Source: JBBQBM01 sp964554485
GTDB taxonomy: Bacteria > Patescibacteriota > Saccharimonadia > Saccharimonadales > JAGQMS01
Length of the DNA: 28,594 nt
Assembly: GCA_964554485.1 (NCBI GenBank)
Contig: CAZKOX010000008.1
Location: 1-28,594 of the forward strand
Direction of reading: 5' to 3'
Shown: in pieces, positions 7,099 through 16,532 of the stretch
Layout: each line of letters starts with the position of its first letter
How positions within the stretch are numbered: the stretch's first letter is position 1
The notes under the pieces: model-generated
The model's database searches: none
What the model saw: the letters and a program-made list of their open reading frames with translations, nothing else
Told to the model about the DNA's origin: nothing
Translations under genes and position numbers: made by a program

Positions 7099-8877
7099 CT
7101 AGTCGCGTTTCAATAATACGGTGAAAGCTTCAGCTGGAAGATCGACTTTGCCGAAGCGCTTCATGCGTTCCTTGCCTTTCTTTTGTTTGGCAAGAACTTT
7201 TTTCTTACGCGAAACGTCGCCGCCATAAAGTCCGATAGTTACGTCTTTTCGAAAGGCGCTAATATCTTCGCGGGCAATAAACTTACCGCCAATCGCTGCC
7301 TGCACGGCAACCTTAAAGTTCTGTCGGGGAATAATGTCTTTTAATTTTTCAGTTGTTTTGCGGCCAAGTGCTTCGGCTTCGCTGCGATGACACATAATAC
7401 TTAAGGCCTCGACCTTATCGCCAGCTATATAAAAATCAAGTCGCACTAAATCTTCGACTCGGTAATTATCAAGTTCATAGTTGAAGCTACCGTAGCCAGA
7501 AGTTTGGCTTTTGAGGTTGTCGTAAAAATCTGTCAATAGATTTGCAAGTGGTGCTTCAAAAGCCACGATACTTAAATGTTCATCGACGTATGAGATATTT
7601 TTTTGTAAGCCTCTGGCTTCAGAAATCAATTGAATAACTGAGCCGACGTATTTCTTTGGACAAACTATTTCACCTTTGATCCATGGTTCTTTTATTTCTT
7701 TAACTAAAGTTGCATCTGGCATATCGCTTGCCGACTTTACGTCAAGCTCTTCACCATTATTTAATTCAACTTTATAGTCGGTTGAGGGATTAGTAACAAT
7801 TAGCTCGATGTTAAATTCACGAGTTATACGCTCTTTGACGATGTCGAGGTGCAGTAGCCCTAAAAAACCAACCCGAAAACCATGGCCTAAAACCGGTGAA
7901 TTTTCTGGTTCATAAACAAGCGCCGAGTCGCTAAGTTTTAGCTTATCAACGGCATCTTTTAGGATTGGATAAAATTCATTACTGTTCGGGAAAAAGCCGG
8001 CATAGACAAAAGGCTTGACCTCTTTATATCCTGGCAAGGCTTCAGCCTGCATGTCTTCGAGTAAGACCGTGTCACCAACTCGAGCCTCAGAAGTACTCTT
8101 AAAGTTAGTGACAATATAACCGATCTCTCCAGCCTTAAGTTCTGGTGCGGGCGTCATGCCTGGTGATAAATAACCAACTTCGAGCGCAATTCCGTTAGCC
8201 TTAGTGGCGGCCATAGTGATACGCGAATTCTTTTTAATGGCACCGTCCATGCTGCGAACGTACAAAATAACACCGCGATATTCGTCATAAAAACTGTCAA
8301 AAACAAGCGCCCGGGAGTTGCTTGCGTCACTACCCTTTGGTTTCGGTACCTTTTCGATAGCGGTATCCAGAACTTCTAATACCCCCTCACCGGTTTTGGC
8401 AGAAATCGCCAAGACTTCATCTGGGCTGCAGCCAAGCAACGATACAATCTCGTTTGTAACCCGCGGCACATCAGCTGCTGGTAAATCAATTTTATTTAAT
8501 ACGGGTATGATCTTTAGATCTGCGCCAAGCGCCAAATAAACATTGGCGAGTGTCTGAGCTTGGATACCTTGCGAAGCATCAACAACTAGCAATGCGCCTT
8601 CGCAGGCCTCTAAGCTCCTAGAGACTTCATAGCTAAAATCAACGTGCCCTGGGGTATCAATAAGGTTCAGCTGATAGCCTTTATAATTCATCCGGACCGG
8701 AGCCAGCTTAATAGTAATCCCGCGTTCACGTTCCAAATCCATCTTGTCTAGAACCTGCTCCTTCATTTGCCGTTTATCGATTGTTCCGGTCATTTCTAAT
8801 AAACGGTCAGCCAAAGTCGACTTACCATGGTCTATATGAGCAATAATGCAGAAGTTGCGAATATTTTCTTGTTGCAC
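7099..8877 (-). CDS. lepA: Elongation factor 4 (LepA, back-translocating GTPase)
   Basis: Ribosome-associated GTPase that acts on stalled or mis-translocated ribosomes. The 592-aa length is normal. The G domain shows AHIDHGKS (13-20), RERGITIK (50-57), DTPGH (74-78) and NKID (128-131). The LepA-specific C-terminus ends RMKRFGKVDLPAEAFTVLL with the basic loop GDVSRKKKVLAKQKKGKERM. The start codon is GTG, because TATAAT ends 7 nt upstream and no SD is present, pointing to a leaderless message. It lies 23 nt downstream of the murJ stop, but the intergenic -10 suggests its own promoter. Confidence 0.97.
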   Translation of the reverse strand: MQQENIRNFCIIAHIDHGKSTLADRLLEMTGTIDKRQMKEQVLDKMDLERERGITIKLAPVRMNYKGYQLNLIDTPGHVDFSYEVSRSLEACEGALLVVDASQGIQAQTLANVYLALGADLKIIPVLNKIDLPAADVPRVTNEIVSLLGCSPDEVLAISAKTGEGVLEVLDTAIEKVPKPKGSDASNSRALVFDSFYDEYRGVILYVRSMDGAIKKNSRITMAATKANGIALEVGYLSPGMTPAPELKAGEIGYIVTNFKSTSEARVGDTVLLEDMQAEALPGYKEVKPFVYAGFFPNSNEFYPILKDAVDKLKLSDSALVYEPENSPVLGHGFRVGFLGLLHLDIVKERITREFNIELIVTNPSTDYKVELNNGEELDVKSASDMPDATLVKEIKEPWIKGEIVCPKKYVGSVIQLISEARGLQKNISYVDEHLSIVAFEAPLANLLTDFYDNLKSQTSGYGSFNYELDNYRVEDLVRLDFYIAGDKVEALSIMCHRSEAEALGRKTTEKLKDIIPRQNFKVAVQAAIGGKFIAREDISAFRKDVTIGLYGGDVSRKKKVLAKQKKGKERMKRFGKVDLPAEAFTVLLKRD

Positions 8878-8884
8878 GCTACAG

Positions 8885-8890
8885 ATTATA
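8885..8890 (-). promoter_or_regulatory. -10 box of lepA (leaderless)
   Basis: TATAAT on the minus strand, ending 7 nt before GTG 8877. No clear -35 box and no SD. Confidence 0.55.
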
Positions 8891-8900
8891 ACAGAGGTGG

Positions 8901-10475
8901 TTAAATTTTGACTGGTCGAAGAATAATTTTTCGAATTCTTTGTGTAACCGGTATGACTTCTTCAAGTCGCAAGAAACTCGATATTGTTATGTGTGTCAGT
9001 AAACTGGCGGCAGCAATAATGCTTAACTTTGCAAAGATTGTTAAGCCACGATCATTAGATTCAAGAGGCAAGACATTAACCGCCAGATAGCTAATTAACA
9101 CCGTAAATCCTGATGCTGAAAAGATTTGGCCTACAGCATTAACAAAGCGCATATTGAATAGCTTAGTGTCTTTGATTGTCATGATAACTAACAAAACAAA
9201 AACTTCAAAAACTGCCACAATCGATTGAGCAATAGCTAATCCGATTACGCCGTAGGCGCCTGGACGAGATAGTTGATAAGCCAAAAATATGTTGAGCGCA
9301 ATACTAAATATCGACACCAACAGTGGAGTCTTGGTGTCTTTTTGTGCATAAAAATAACGCGAAATTATCGTATACATTGTTCTAAAGAATATGCCAACAG
9401 CCAAAGAACCAAAAATAAGAGCAATTTCGAGGTTTTCTCTTTTAAAAATCAAACGCGCAAAATACTCTCTCGCAAAATAAGAAATAATTACTACCGGTAG
9501 AGCAATCCAGATCATTGTTCTGAGAACCTGTAGGAATTCTTTTCTAAACAAGTCTGGGCGACCCTGTGAAATACGCTCATTAAATCTTGGGAAAGCCGCT
9601 GTTGAAATGGCGATACCTATTAACATTATCGGCGCGTTGTGAAGCTGCAGTGCATTCTCATAGTTAGCGACAGCGATGCGGCTAATGCCAGATGCAAAAC
9701 GCGTTTCAACAATACTGTTAATGTAATCAATACCTTGGTCGATAGAACGAGCGGGTAGGGTAGTAATCACCTGCCTGAATCCGGAGTCCTTGAAGTTAAT
9801 TCCCCACCTATACCGGAAATTTGTACCTATCATTCCAAAGCCGACGACTATTAGTTGCAGTATCGCACCGATAGCCACCCCAACCGCCGCCGATACAATC
9901 CCGATTGAATCACCCAAGAATATAATCCCCATAATGATCATGGTGTTATAAAAAAGCGGGGCGATTGCGAAGAAGAAAAACCGTCCAATACTTTGCTGCG
10001 CGCTTGTTAGGACTGTTGAAATAGCAAATAAGAATGGGTTTATCGATACGATACGCATGACGGCTACGGCAAGATCTAGCTGTTCGGGGGTAAAACCAGG
10101 CGCTACAATGTGCTGAAGAAGTGGACGTGCGAAAATTATTGAAATAATCGAAAACGCTAACGTCACCATTGCTAACATATTCAAAATACTTGACGTCAAC
10201 TCCCAAGCAGATTTTCGACCACCTTTTGCGAGTTTGTCGGCAAGCACTGGCATAAAGGCTACGCCCAAAGCGCCGGTAGCAAGTGTAAAGAAAATAAAAT
10301 CCGGAATTTTAAAAGCTGCAAAGTAGGCACTCGCCGAAAAACCACTGAAGTTCGAGTTAATTAATGATGTCCTGGCGATTCCTAGTATGGTTCCAACCAG
10401 CGAAGATCCAGCTAAAAGGAAAGCCGCCGAACTAAGCGTTAAGCGTCCATTAGCTCGATTGAATAGTTTCCCCAT
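8901..10475 (-). CDS. murJ: Lipid II flippase MurJ (MviN family)
   Basis: Moves the peptidoglycan precursor lipid II across the cytoplasmic membrane. The 524-aa polytopic protein matches the MurJ family in length and in its roughly 14 hydrophobic segments. It opens with SSLVGTILGIARTSLINSNF and continues with the typical YFAAFKIPDFIFFTLATGALGVAFMPVL and RFFFFAIAPLFYNTMIIMGI. Its presence means the organism makes its own peptidoglycan wall, in line with the DivIC-like gene and the sortase in this window. ATG 10475 is preceded by TATAAT with a 9-nt gap and no SD. Confidence 0.95.
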   Translation of the reverse strand: MGKLFNRANGRLTLSSAAFLLAGSSLVGTILGIARTSLINSNFSGFSASAYFAAFKIPDFIFFTLATGALGVAFMPVLADKLAKGGRKSAWELTSSILNMLAMVTLAFSIISIIFARPLLQHIVAPGFTPEQLDLAVAVMRIVSINPFLFAISTVLTSAQQSIGRFFFFAIAPLFYNTMIIMGIIFLGDSIGIVSAAVGVAIGAILQLIVVGFGMIGTNFRYRWGINFKDSGFRQVITTLPARSIDQGIDYINSIVETRFASGISRIAVANYENALQLHNAPIMLIGIAISTAAFPRFNERISQGRPDLFRKEFLQVLRTMIWIALPVVIISYFAREYFARLIFKRENLEIALIFGSLAVGIFFRTMYTIISRYFYAQKDTKTPLLVSIFSIALNIFLAYQLSRPGAYGVIGLAIAQSIVAVFEVFVLLVIMTIKDTKLFNMRFVNAVGQIFSASGFTVLISYLAVNVLPLESNDRGLTIFAKLSIIAAASLLTHITISSFLRLEEVIPVTQRIRKIILRPVKI

Positions 10476-10484
10476 TTACCGATT

Positions 10485-10490
10485 ATTATA
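10485..10490 (-). promoter_or_regulatory. -10 box of murJ (near-leaderless)
   Basis: TATAAT on the minus strand, ending 9 nt before ATG 10475. Confidence 0.5.
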
Positions 10491-10547
10491 TCGGTATTCA
10501 TAAGCAAAAAGAAACCGTAATTCTATTTTACTAATCATTGAACAACA

Positions 10548-12410
10548 CTAGTACAGCGCTGCTTCTTTTGGTAATTTTGAACCCTTCAAGATTTCTAGTA
10601 CTTCTTCAGCTTCTACGGTTTCTTTCTTGAGTAACGCAACTTTAAGGGCCTCGAGGTGTTTTAGATTAGCTTTAATAACAGCCCGAGCTCGCGAAGCCGC
10701 CTCGGTAATTAAATTCTCAACCTCATCATCAATAAGCTTGGCTGTTTCGTCGGAGTATTGACGCTCGTGCATCATTTTGTCAAAAACCATTCCATCGTCT
10801 GTATGGAAGACTTGGTTGCGTAAACGTTTGCTGCCCATTCCCTGAGTAGCAACCATTTCTCTTGCTAACTCGGCGGCCTTTTGCAAGTCATTACCAGCAC
10901 CAGTCGTAACGCGCTCTGAGCCATAAATTACCTCCTCGGCAATTCGACCACCAAGCATACGCGCCAAGATATCTTTATACTCCAAAATCGAATGATAAGA
11001 CTTATCTTCTGGTGGGATGAACCAAGTTACGCCACCAGTACCACCTCGCGGAATAATTGTTACTTTATGCACCATATCGCTATCCGGCAATACGTGACCG
11101 ACGATAGCATGTCCGCCCTCATGATAAGCTGTCATTTCCTTCTCTGCCTCACTCATAACCTTTGTTTTACGTTCTGGGCCAATTGCAACTTTTTCTAAAG
11201 CGGAAGTAACATCTGCGTTAATAATTTCTTTTCGATTATGACGGGCTGCAATTATTGCTGCTTCGTTGGCTATATTTGCCAAATCCGCACCTGACGATCC
11301 GGCTGTCTTTGCAGCTAGAGCATCAATATCAACGTCCTTACTGACAGGTTTCTTCGAAAAATGGATCTTGAGAATTGCTTCGCGATCTTTGCGGTCTGGC
11401 AGGTCAATAATCACCCGCCTGTCAAAACGCCCGGGACGCAGTAGAGCTGGGTCGAGTACATCGGCTCGGTTAGTAGCAGCAAGCACGATAACGTTTTCGC
11501 CCTGCTCGAAACCATCCATCTCAACTAGAATTTGGTTGAGGGTCTGTTCGCGTTCATCGTGTCCTCCGCCCATACCACTACCGCGACGACGACCGACAGC
11601 GTCAATCTCGTCGATAAAGATAATACTTGGTGCATTCTTTTTAGCCTTAGCAAATAAGTCACGAACACGGCTTGCACCAACACCAACGAACATCTCCACA
11701 AATTCCGATCCAGAGATACTAAAGAATGGTACATCGGCTTCACCAGCTACAGCTCGAGCCAGTAAAGTTTTTCCCGTTCCAGGTGATCCGACCAACAAAA
11801 CACCTTTTGGAATTCGAGCGCCAGTATTCTCGAACTTCTTAGGAAACTTTAAAAATTCAACAACCTCGCTCAAATCCTCTTTAGCTTCGTTATTGCCGGC
11901 AACTTCAGCAAATTTAACCTTAGTTTTCTCGTTGCCATAAAGCCGGGCCTTGCTTTTGCCAAAACTTAGGGCTTGATTACCCTGCCCCTGGCTTGCCCTA
12001 AAGATCATCATCAAGAAGAACCCAAATATCAGAACTGGTATAAGGGTCTGTAAGACGACTACCCAGATATCATTTCCGCTTGACTCGGCCTTTGGATCGA
12101 CAGTTACTGGTGCATCTTTATTAAGACCTTGTTCGTAAATACTTGATCCGGTCTCTTTATATGCCTTTTCTGAAGCTTTTGACTCACCTTTTTTGGTGAC
12201 TTCGACCGTATTGCCGGTAATTTCTAGTTTTGCGATCTGGCCGCTGTTGGCGCGTGCAACAACATCACTAAGAGCAACGTCTTTCATGGTGTTTGGCTTC
12301 GCATAAGACGAATAAACAATTAGACCAATTAAGATAAGTAGCGAAAAGAATCCAGCATTCTTCATTTGCCGCTTTCGCTTGCCCCCGTCATTCATAACGC
12401 CTTTATCCAT
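10548..12410 (-). CDS. ftsH: ATP-dependent zinc metalloprotease FtsH
   Basis: Membrane-anchored hexameric AAA+ protease that extracts and degrades membrane and damaged soluble proteins. Two transmembrane helices (about 20-37 and 115-138) flank a short extracytoplasmic domain. The AAA module has Walker A GSPGTGKT (208-215), the pore loop MFVGVGAS (240-247), Walker B SIIFIDEID (262-270) and the SRH around ATNRADVLDPALLRPGRFDRR. The protease zinc motif is HEGGH (430-434). The 620-aa length is normal. TATAAT ends 8 nt before the ATG, so the message is probably leaderless. It follows tilS on the same strand, as is common in bacteria. Confidence 0.97.
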   Translation of the reverse strand: MDKGVMNDGGKRKRQMKNAGFFSLLILIGLIVYSSYAKPNTMKDVALSDVVARANSGQIAKLEITGNTVEVTKKGESKASEKAYKETGSSIYEQGLNKDAPVTVDPKAESSGNDIWVVVLQTLIPVLIFGFFLMMIFRASQGQGNQALSFGKSKARLYGNEKTKVKFAEVAGNNEAKEDLSEVVEFLKFPKKFENTGARIPKGVLLVGSPGTGKTLLARAVAGEADVPFFSISGSEFVEMFVGVGASRVRDLFAKAKKNAPSIIFIDEIDAVGRRRGSGMGGGHDEREQTLNQILVEMDGFEQGENVIVLAATNRADVLDPALLRPGRFDRRVIIDLPDRKDREAILKIHFSKKPVSKDVDIDALAAKTAGSSGADLANIANEAAIIAARHNRKEIINADVTSALEKVAIGPERKTKVMSEAEKEMTAYHEGGHAIVGHVLPDSDMVHKVTIIPRGGTGGVTWFIPPEDKSYHSILEYKDILARMLGGRIAEEVIYGSERVTTGAGNDLQKAAELAREMVATQGMGSKRLRNQVFHTDDGMVFDKMMHERQYSDETAKLIDDEVENLITEAASRARAVIKANLKHLEALKVALLKKETVEAEEVLEILKGSKLPKEAALY

Positions 12411-12418
12411 AGATAACT

Positions 12419-12424
12419 ATTATA
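12419..12424 (-). promoter_or_regulatory. -10 box of ftsH (leaderless)
   Basis: TATAAT on the minus strand, ending 8 nt before ATG 12410. No obvious -35. Confidence 0.55.
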
Positions 12425-12486
12425 CCCGACTCGTGCGTAACATCGCTAAAATCAGAATCATTTAGCAGAGATTATGCATGAGTCGG

Positions 12487-13404
12487 TTAAACGCGGACGG
12501 TTTTATGTGTGGTACGGTTCGTAATTCGCGCCGAGCGCTTGGTCATTAGTACATAGAGGTCTTTATCTATATCTAGTTTCTTGCCAGGTTTAGCGGTTTT
12601 TATCTGAATTGTCAGCCGTTCTACTAATTGTTTATCGATGTCGCTAATTTTTAATTTACGCAAGATGGCAACAATAACCTCAGTTGCAATTGCGTGCGGT
12701 AATTTCACAAACCAATTTCGCGACACAATTGCCTTTCCCTCACGCATATTTTGGCCAACAAGCTGATCAATTTCTCTGTCTAACCGACCCCCAACTTCTG
12801 CAGCTTTGCTGATTTTATCGAGCATATTTTGACGCCACTGTTCGCTACTCTTCGGAACAACTTCTAGGCGAACTTTGTTGCGTAAATAATTAGTGTCTTG
12901 ATTTGTGCTATCTTCGCGCCACTTTAAGTTATTGTTCTTTGCATATTCATATACATCAACTTTGTTTAAGTGTAGTAGCGGGCGCATTAGATGTTCATGG
13001 TTTTTTAACGAATGAAGCCCACGATGCCCCGTCCCTCGCAACATATTGATAATTGATGTCTCGAGCAGGTCATCCTGGTGGTGAGCTGTAATGATGGCGA
13101 CGGCGTGATATTTTTCTTGGACTCTTTTTAAAAATCTATACCTAGCTTCTCGCGCCTCGGCTTCACTAGCGCCTGAACCTAGCTCAGCGCGTTCGGATTC
13201 GAAAGGTAAATTATACTTTTTTGCCAGACTAGACACAAATTTTGCATCCTCGGATGAATCTTCACGAATTCCGTGGTCAAAATGAGCCACAATAAGCTGG
13301 ACCTGTGGGGACGCGCTAACTTCCTTTGCTAGCTTATCCAGCAAGACAACTGAATCAACACCACCCGAAACCCCCACAATATATCTACCGGGACTAATAT
13401 TCAT
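12487..13404 (-). CDS. tilS: tRNA(Ile)-lysidine synthetase TilS
   Basis: Converts C34 of the CAU anticodon in tRNA-Ile2 to lysidine, using ATP and lysine, so that it reads AUA. The N-type ATP-pyrophosphatase P-loop SGGVDS is at residues 13-18. It is followed by VAHFDHGIREDSSEDA, AREARYRFL, TAHHQDDLLET and REDSTNQDTNYLRNKVR, all characteristic of TilS. At 305 aa it is a core form, shorter than the roughly 430-aa E. coli enzyme, and keeps only a small C-terminal domain. ATG 13404 is preferred over TTG 13407. TAGTAT ends 6 nt before the ATG. A candidate substrate tRNA lies at 28537. Confidence 0.95.
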   Translation of the reverse strand: MNISPGRYIVGVSGGVDSVVLLDKLAKEVSASPQVQLIVAHFDHGIREDSSEDAKFVSSLAKKYNLPFESERAELGSGASEAEAREARYRFLKRVQEKYHAVAIITAHHQDDLLETSIINMLRGTGHRGLHSLKNHEHLMRPLLHLNKVDVYEYAKNNNLKWREDSTNQDTNYLRNKVRLEVVPKSSEQWRQNMLDKISKAAEVGGRLDREIDQLVGQNMREGKAIVSRNWFVKLPHAIATEVIVAILRKLKISDIDKQLVERLTIQIKTAKPGKKLDIDKDLYVLMTKRSARITNRTTHKTVRV

Positions 13405-13410
13405 CAAACT

Positions 13411-13416
13411 ATACTA
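13411..13416 (-). promoter_or_regulatory. -10 box of tilS (leaderless)
   Basis: TAGTAT on the minus strand, ending 6 nt before ATG 13404. Confidence 0.45.
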
Positions 13417-13452
13417 CCAGCACGTATCATTAATTTTCTATAAAGATAGTTG

Positions 13453-16299
13453 CTAAAGCTTTTTTAACCCAGTATTCGGCGCACCAACGACATTTAGACC
13501 AGGACCGGATGGGTCAATGATTATGCCATTGTACGCACCATCTTCGTCAAGCTCTAGACCGTCCGTAACTTGGTAGGTTATTTTTGTTACAGTTTGGCCG
13601 TCGATTATTTCTTCGGAAATTACCGCCCCTTCTATAGTAGAGTAGGCTCCTGTATCTGAATTATATTTGCGGGCCACAACATTGTCGCTGGAAAGACCAT
13701 AGAAGTACTGCGTAACAGTGACTGTTTGGGAGTTGCCTTCGCCATCCTCCGGGCATTCGACCGAAAAGCTCATTAGTCCCTCAGGATAACTATAGCCAGA
13801 GTCCTCATTTATCTGTGTAGATTCAGAAGCCGACCCAACATCAAGAATCGTGCAGTCACCAACCACTTCTAATACCGAAGACCCGTTAGAGACATGATTC
13901 TCAAAACCAGTCACAAAGCCCTGCAATCTGTCTTGAATGCCATCATCATTTGCGTCGCCACCGTTTTGCCCTGCATCTTCAACGTCATCGACAGCCACGT
14001 CACTATCCCCATTAGCAAACCAGGAGAAGTCAAAACTCATGTCCATACCAAGATATGGGTAGCCGTCATTGGTCGTGCCATCGATGGCCCAGTAGTCGCT
14101 ATTACTACCGTCATCATACTGAGTCCCCGTAAAGTCGTACCCATCCGCAATATTAGCGTTGTATGCAGTGTCAATAAAGTTACGGATATTCTTCATATCG
14201 ATCGTAGGATAACCAAAGCTGTAGTCGTTTAGATCGGAAATTCCAGATGTGTCTTCGTCCCAGAAGACATCATAAGAATAAAATGCTGCGCCAATACCAC
14301 TAACATCTACAAAACCGTAAGCACCGCCAGCACTAGCCCCGGATATCGGTGTTAGTAGTCCTGTGCCATACGAAGTCGAAACCTCAAGAAGAGTTGCAGC
14401 ATTTGTTAGTGCCACACCGCCAATAAACGAAGATACCGATTCAGAACCGCTAACATTACCTCGTGCGTAGGAATTGCTAATTGTAAGACCCTGGGAGCTA
14501 TATACTGAACCAATCAAACCGCCGGCATAGTTACCATTAGTGACATTACCAGCAGCATAGGTCTGGTCAATAGAACTGCCGACATTTCCAGTAGCAAAAC
14601 CGATTAGACCACCGTTTCCAATGAGAGAAAGTGCACCAGGAGCCGTTCCTGTCATAGTTACATCACCTGTCGCATAAGCATTGCTAATATTATAAGCACC
14701 GGTGAGGCTGCCTATCAGGCCACCCGAGTCACCATATGTAGCACTAGTAGCGACAGTTACATTACCGGTCGCATAAACATGGTTTATGTTTAGAGGGGAC
14801 CCTGTGGCTACTCCTATCAAGCCACCAGTCTCGCCGGCAAATACATCTCCACTAATATTTACGTTACCAGTAGCGAAGGCGTAACTTATCGAACTAGATG
14901 TCACCTCGCCGATCAAGCCACCCATTCGGTCTATAGAGCCAGCGGTTGTACCGCTGACACTACCAGTTGCCGAAACCTGCTTTATGTCGCTTAGCTCAAC
15001 TTGGCCAATTAGCCCACCAGCGTAACCGCAATTAGAGATGACTGCCCCCGAAGCATAGGAATCGCTGATAGTATCATCGTCACTGTAACCAACGAGACCG
15101 CCAGTGCCAGAACAGCCCGTAACACTACCTGTAGCATGAGATCCGCTAATCACAGCCAGGTTCGAATATCCCACCAACCCTCCAGTAGTAGCTAGGTTTT
15201 CAACATGTCCAGACGCGTACGACAAAAGTATGTCCTTATTTAGGTTTTGACCAACCAACCCGCCGGCATAACTCTCCTCGGCATCAGCGGCATTAACATC
15301 AGCTGAAGAAGATGAGCCGATAATTGTATAGCTTGGGCCAGGCTCTGCAGCATGAGTACCTACTAACCCACCTATCCCATAATTACCTGCTACTGGCGGA
15401 AACGCCCCGGTTACCAAACCTGAAGAATGAACTCCAACAGCTGTACCTGCTAAATATCCTGCCAAAATTCCAACATTAGTTGCCCCGGTTATTGTGGCGT
15501 TGGCGATATATAGGTCTTGAACCATCGAGCTACCACCGGCAGCACCAAACAAGCCAATTGGAAGCCCAGAATCTGGTCTATTAATAGTTAAATTAGAGAT
15601 CGCCTTGTCATTTCCGTCCAAAGTTCCTTGAAAATAATTGTCCATGTCACCAACTGGAACGAAACCTTCACCACCATTCCATGCGGCGGTATCTGAACAG
15701 TCAATATTATTAGCTAGTCGGTAATTACCTGTTAGATTATTAGCCATTGCTTGAAGCCCATTGCAGTCTGTAATTTCGGTAGTCGTTAATCCATCTGCTA
15801 TAGCTACTTTCTCGTAAGCAAAGACGATTGATGCATTGCTTGTATTTTCGTAATACTCAACTGTAATCTCATGAGATCCGGCAACTAGATCTGCTGCTGC
15901 TATTCCTCCCCAGTTTGCACCAGTTAGCCAATTGTCGATGATTTTCGTACCGTCAAGATATACGCGTACGCCATCGTCAGATGTAGTTGTAAATTGATAG
16001 TAGCCATTATCGAACGTCTGAGTCGAAGTCCAGCGAGCCATAAAGCCATCATAGTTGATGGAGTCGTCAGGAGAACCGGAGTCCCAATAAAAACTTACTT
16101 GGTTGTCGGTTCTAGTTAAGTCGGCACTAGTCTCGGGAAACTCTGGTTTATCAGTCGGTGAATCTAAATTCCAATACTCCCCCTGCCAAGTTGATACGGC
16201 CTTAACCGATACTGGATCACCAATTACCGGGAAAGCTAGGCCAAGAGCCAGGGCTAAGTAAATAATCCGCCCAAGCTTAAGCTTTTTTAGCCCTAACAA
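13453..16299 (-). CDS. Large surface protein: PA14, GLUG-type repeats, choice-of-anchor U domain, APNTG terminus
   Basis: A 948-aa secreted protein. A signal peptide (about 1-34) is followed by a PA14 domain (about 37-165, with GYYQFTTTSDDGVRVYLDG), often linked to glycan binding. A long array of GLUG-like repeats (about 190-690, GGLVGYSNLAVI, GGLIGQVELSDI, YATGNVT) probably folds as a beta-helix. A calcium-binding DANDDGIQDRLQG motif is near 785. A choice-of-anchor-U-like domain (about 795-937) ends DGAYNGIIIDPSGP. The protein stops at APNTGLKKL: a sortase-like motif without the usual hydrophobic helix after it. The start is TTG, supported by AGGAGG 5 nt upstream. The sortase gene is directly upstream on the same strand. 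Confidence 0.85.
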   Translation of the reverse strand: MLGLKKLKLGRIIYLALALGLAFPVIGDPVSVKAVSTWQGEYWNLDSPTDKPEFPETSADLTRTDNQVSFYWDSGSPDDSINYDGFMARWTSTQTFDNGYYQFTTTSDDGVRVYLDGTKIIDNWLTGANWGGIAAADLVAGSHEITVEYYENTSNASIVFAYEKVAIADGLTTTEITDCNGLQAMANNLTGNYRLANNIDCSDTAAWNGGEGFVPVGDMDNYFQGTLDGNDKAISNLTINRPDSGLPIGLFGAAGGSSMVQDLYIANATITGATNVGILAGYLAGTAVGVHSSGLVTGAFPPVAGNYGIGGLVGTHAAEPGPSYTIIGSSSSADVNAADAEESYAGGLVGQNLNKDILLSYASGHVENLATTGGLVGYSNLAVISGSHATGSVTGCSGTGGLVGYSDDDTISDSYASGAVISNCGYAGGLIGQVELSDIKQVSATGSVSGTTAGSIDRMGGLIGEVTSSSISYAFATGNVNISGDVFAGETGGLIGVATGSPLNINHVYATGNVTVATSATYGDSGGLIGSLTGAYNISNAYATGDVTMTGTAPGALSLIGNGGLIGFATGNVGSSIDQTYAAGNVTNGNYAGGLIGSVYSSQGLTISNSYARGNVSGSESVSSFIGGVALTNAATLLEVSTSYGTGLLTPISGASAGGAYGFVDVSGIGAAFYSYDVFWDEDTSGISDLNDYSFGYPTIDMKNIRNFIDTAYNANIADGYDFTGTQYDDGSNSDYWAIDGTTNDGYPYLGMDMSFDFSWFANGDSDVAVDDVEDAGQNGGDANDDGIQDRLQGFVTGFENHVSNGSSVLEVVGDCTILDVGSASESTQINEDSGYSYPEGLMSFSVECPEDGEGNSQTVTVTQYFYGLSSDNVVARKYNSDTGAYSTIEGAVISEEIIDGQTVTKITYQVTDGLELDEDGAYNGIIIDPSGPGLNVVGAPNTGLKKL

Positions 16300-16351
16300 G
16301 ATATCCTCCTAGTCATATACCAATAAGCTCCATTATCTTTACTTCAAGTAT

Positions 16352-16379
16352 ACTATACGCTTAAGCTAAACGATTTCAA
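16352..16379 (-). promoter_or_regulatory. Promoter of the PA14/GLUG gene
   Basis: On the minus strand: TTGAAA (16379-16374), 16 nt, TATAGT (16357-16352). A roughly 50-nt leader with the SD AGGAGG follows. The -10 is part of a short palindrome, GTATAGTATAC. Confidence 0.55.
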
Positions 16380-16499
16380 CAAAAAATAAATGATACCGAG
16401 AACTTCTTACTCAATAAATCCTTGATCAAAAACCCAAGCTTGCAGAAACTGAAAAAATACCCCTAGCACTAATATCAGCTGCACTTTCTACTCACCTAT

Positions 16500-16528
16500 A
16501 AAAAAGACTATGAATATATGTATTCATA
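16500..16528 (-). terminator. AT-rich intrinsic terminator after the sortase gene
   Basis: TATGAATA, a 4-nt loop, TATTCATA (8-bp perfect stem), then on the minus strand GTC and six T. It lies 5 nt beyond the sortase stop. The rest of the gap to the surface-protein promoter shows nothing clear. Confidence 0.6.
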
Positions 16529-16532
16529 AACT

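Noticed and set aside
11266..11940. 224-aa plus-strand frame
   Set aside because: Antisense to the conserved AAA region of ftsH; low-complexity Ser/Thr/Arg composition.
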